Assembly (NCBI GenBank): GCA_958299035.1
Contig: CATQJL010000223.1
Span: forward strand, 81,919,322 to 81,983,321
DNA: 64,000 nucleotides
Source of the DNA: Cylicocyclus nassatus
Taxonomy: Eukaryota; Nematoda; Chromadorea; Rhabditida; Strongylidae
Direction: 5' to 3'
The notes beneath the pieces were generated by a model. The model saw nothing but the letters and a program-made list of their open reading frames with translations, had not been told where the DNA came from and searched no databases. A program made the translations under genes and the position numbers. The first letter of the stretch is position 1. Each line of letters begins with the position of its first letter. This document shows positions 61,701 to 64,000 of this stretch, piece by piece.

Positions 61701-63295
61701 ACAGTCGAGTAGATTTCCTGCTTAATATAGTGTCCCTGCAGACGCGACAACGCTGGGGCGTCAATAAATGCCTTGCGAGTTCCCGAGCTAGTGTTTTCCA
61801 GTGTTTTCTCTGCTTATTTCATGCTTTTTAGTTGATTCGTTGCTGATAAAGAGGAAAAGGGTAAGTTAGAGTGTAGTTTCTGTTTTCAGAGAAGTTCTAT
61901 CACCGCATATTCACAGATATCCACGTGGAAGCATTTCGCGTCTGCTTCTTGTCTATTTTTTTGTCATTTCCTTTTCTTCTGTCACTTCTTCTTTCAAACC
62001 TCTTCCTTCTTGCGAGGCGTTTCTTTGAACGCTAGTTGGCTTGTCTTGCAGCAACTTCGGCTTTTATCCACAAGAAATAGCATTTTAATCAAGTACTTCG
62101 TGTGATAAAGACAATAGGTCAATCGTAAAACCCACTAGCGTTCAAAGGAGTACCTCACAAGAAGAAAGAGACATGAAGTGACAAAAAATAGACTAGAAGC
62201 TGACGCGAACTGCTTCCATGTGGATATCTGTGAATATGCCATGATAGAACTTCTAGAAAACAGAAACTACACTCTAACCTACCCTTTTCCTCTTTATCAG
62301 CAACGAATCAACTAAAAAGCATGAAATAAGCAGAGAAAACACTGGAAAACACTAGCTCGGGAACTCGCAAGGCATTTATTGACGCCCCAGCGTTGTCGCG
62401 TCTGCAGGGACACTATATTAAGCAGGAAATCTACTCGACTGTACGTTTTCACTGCTACAAATAAGATCTAGAGAGTCGATTTGAAAACGCAGGAATAGAA
62501 GTAGATTACATCTAACCTCCAATTGTAAAACCCACTTTAATTGTGGAATCCTCACTGCAGCTAGCCATTACGCTCCATACCGGATGGAACACCACACGAG
62601 TGATTGGTGCTCGATGACCAGTTAAAGCGAAGCGTTCTGGAGGACGCGGAATCCACTCTGCAGGTTGTCGCTTCTCTCTAAAGAGCCTCAGAATAAGCCA
62701 AAGCCGCAAGGATAGGTGGACTACTTTGCAACTTCTACGTCCTTCACAAAAAACATCATACAAAACGGGAATCAAATACCAAAATACGATAACTTGCCTA
62801 GACGGCGCTCCATGACTTATTTCTTTTTCTGCTTCCGCTAGCTTTGCTTCGAGATCGTTCACCTTAATCAATCTGATGCATTTCTTTGATAAGAGATTGA
62901 AGAAAATGTTCGAATAACAACATTTTGAACGCATACCTTTTTTTGTAGTCGCAGTACTGACGTCCACTTCTTTTCAAGCATTCCGCTCATTGTTTTGTGA
63001 TCATTTTCGCTCTAAATGCCCAGATTGTACCGATAAGAGTATAAACCAACATTTGTGGATTTACGAAAATCCACTTGTCTTTTGTAAGTCTTCAAATACA
63101 AAGAAAAACAAGTGCAGTCAACAAATGGAAAATGCGAACAAAAATAAAAATAACAATAGACCCAGCGATGATAGGGTTCAATAATGCCCCCAAAAACAGG
63201 AGGAAAGTCCACTCACTAAACTAGCTTCTTGCTTGAAAATTTGTAATGATTCCAAGTAACCGCAGTTCTGTAAGTAGTCGGCAACAGCACGGTTT
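58713..63295 (-). CDS. lis-1: LIS-1 (PAFAH1B1) dynein regulator, 5' partial
   Basis: LIS1 binds the cytoplasmic dynein motor with NudE/NUD-2 and acts in nuclear migration and spindle positioning. The minus-strand exons found are 63217-63295, 62937-63011, 62798-62862, 62536-62677, 61317-61413, 61096-61262, 60395-60502, 60040-60223 (3' limit uncertain), 59899-59978, 59518-59713 and 58713-58786. The LisH motif ([20 protein letters not shown]), the coiled coil ([20 protein letters not shown]) and seven WD40 repeats follow, with [36 protein letters not shown] and a final [11 protein letters not shown]. Only the first coding exon (about a dozen residues before the LisH) is missing. I could not find it before 64000, so it probably lies outside the window. 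Exon 4 ends at a consensus GC donor AG|GCAAGT (62797). Introns hold several foldbacks. Confidence 0.95.
58870..59275. mobile_element. CGCGAT-family MITE, probably two overlapping copies, lis-1 intron
   Basis: CACGCGATTCGGTCGC and GTTCACACGACTT on the left, several ACAAGTGTTGAGAGCC/AACAGTTGTCTTTTG inverted segments, then AATCGCGATGCAATGAAATC on the right. The total of about 400 bases is twice the usual length, with an extra end pair near 59090-59110. Confidence 0.6.
61700..62443. mobile_element. Long foldback element, TACAGTCGAGTAGATTT family, lis-1 intron
   Basis: TACAGTCGAGTAGATTTCCT and its exact complement bound 744 bases inside the lis-1 intron between 61413 and 62536. Arms of over 300 bases run through CGACAACGCTGGGGCGTCAA and CACAGATATCCACGTGGAAG. 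The termini and TA flanks are those of the 217-base element at 20142. Confidence 0.85.
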
Positions 63296-64000
63296 CTGAA
63301 AATATCATTTATATGACGAGATGCAGAGAAAACTAATGCAGGGTTACGTCTTCGCCACACGCCATACTTATTCCGCTGATTTGCTTAATCCAGTTTCACA
63401 ATTGATCGAAATAGTGAACTGACCAATAGCGAGGTCGATGAAGCGGTTATAGTGGACACCTGCTTTGCTATTGGTCGGTTCACTAATACAACCAATAGCG
63501 AAGTGGATCAAGTGGACTGAGTGGATGAAGTGGATCAACTATGGTGCGCCTTGCACCGTATTTGAGATGACTCAAATTTGGGCCTGTCCATTTAAAAATC
63601 CTCAAGTTCTTCTTCAAGGAAAGCATGATGCTGGCTATAGCGACATATCACCACTAACGTTCTCCACCTTCGTCCAAGAGACCAAAATATTGAAAGCACC
63701 TTACGCTCACAACCTTTGATCACCGCAACCAAATTCAGGGACTCGTATATTTCACATTATATGGGCTTATTCTTCATTTACGCAGTTGACTGGCAAAACA
63801 CACATTATACTATGAAAAAAGAGGCCAGCCTAGTCGATACGCTAGATCCAGCAAGTGTTCTTGAAATCGCGGCCAACCAGTTTCTGTCTGTCATCTGTTT
63901 CGCAACTATCGATTTTGCACAAGTTTATGGGCATGTAACTGGCTGAAAAAGGTCTTTTATGACCTCATCACACGAAAAGGGATGGATAAGCTCAACCATC
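63296..64000. other. lis-1 first intron or upstream region
   Basis: A foldback (63356-63549; CGCCATACTTATTCCGCTG against AGTGGATCAACTATGGTGCG) shows the same repeated AAGCGG/AAGTGGAT motifs as 29672-29873. The rest, up to the window edge, has only short frames. I found no convincing lis-1 first exon on the minus strand. Confidence 0.5.

Noticed and set aside
1..64000. CRISPR arrays, bacterial operons or prophage
   Set aside because: No spaced short direct repeats, no long ORFs and clear spliced animal genes throughout.

Overview
The window is eukaryotic nuclear DNA from a nematode, most probably a clade V strongylid such as a hookworm. This is inferred from short phase-consistent introns with TTTCAG-type acceptors, several GC-AG introns, nematode-like proteins (LIS-1, NUP50/NPP-16, BRA-type MYND protein, GLT-type transporter) and a very heavy load of small inverted-repeat transposons. 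There is no sign of bacterial organisation, CRISPR or operon-style ORFs. Most open frames are noise; real genes had to be assembled exon by exon from splice sites and reading phase.

Genes, left to right: an SLC1 glutamate-transporter-like gene (2447-8940, minus, 12 exons); a NUP50/NPP-16-like nucleoporin (15899-19910, minus, 17 exons, complete 523 aa model); a 104-aa single-pass, probably mitochondrial protein (21137-23686, minus, 3 exons); a BRA/ZMYND-type MYND-finger protein (24596-27925, plus, 7 exons); a divergent 26S proteasome ATPase of the RPT2 type (48603-51552, plus, 12 exons); a short CEP104-like zinc-finger protein (52196-56359, minus, 12 exons); and lis-1 (58713-63295, minus, missing only its first coding exon). 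They do not form one pathway: they cover synaptic transport, nuclear import, mitochondria, TGF-beta-type signalling, protein degradation, cilia/centrosome and dynein regulation.

Between about 28 and 46 kb no host gene could be supported. This stretch is a transposon graveyard: large perfect palindromes (29.9-30.9 kb), a 4.1-kb long-arm foldback element with a second palindrome inside it (33.05-37.15 kb), two decayed Penelope-like retroelements with reverse transcriptase YIDD and GIY-YIG motifs (40.7-42.5 and 42.7-45.9 kb), a tRNA-derived SINE inserted in the first, and three inverted-repeat elements nested in the second. Hammerhead-ribozyme-like core motifs lie in the Penelope termini and alone at 31.3 kb.

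Small foldback elements also fill introns and gene flanks throughout. At least seven families recur within the window. Non-autonomous Helitron-like elements (5' TC, 3' GC-rich hairpin plus CTAGT, inserted at A^T) are present in at least four places. Ten homopolymeric G/C tracts of 10-16 bases are scattered across the window, three of them inside Helitron-like copies. The points most worth following are the RPT2 paralog that has lost its pore-loop aromatic residue, the substituted NMDGT motif of the transporter, the tandem FG-cassette exons of the nucleoporin, the Helitron-like family and the nested Penelope locus.
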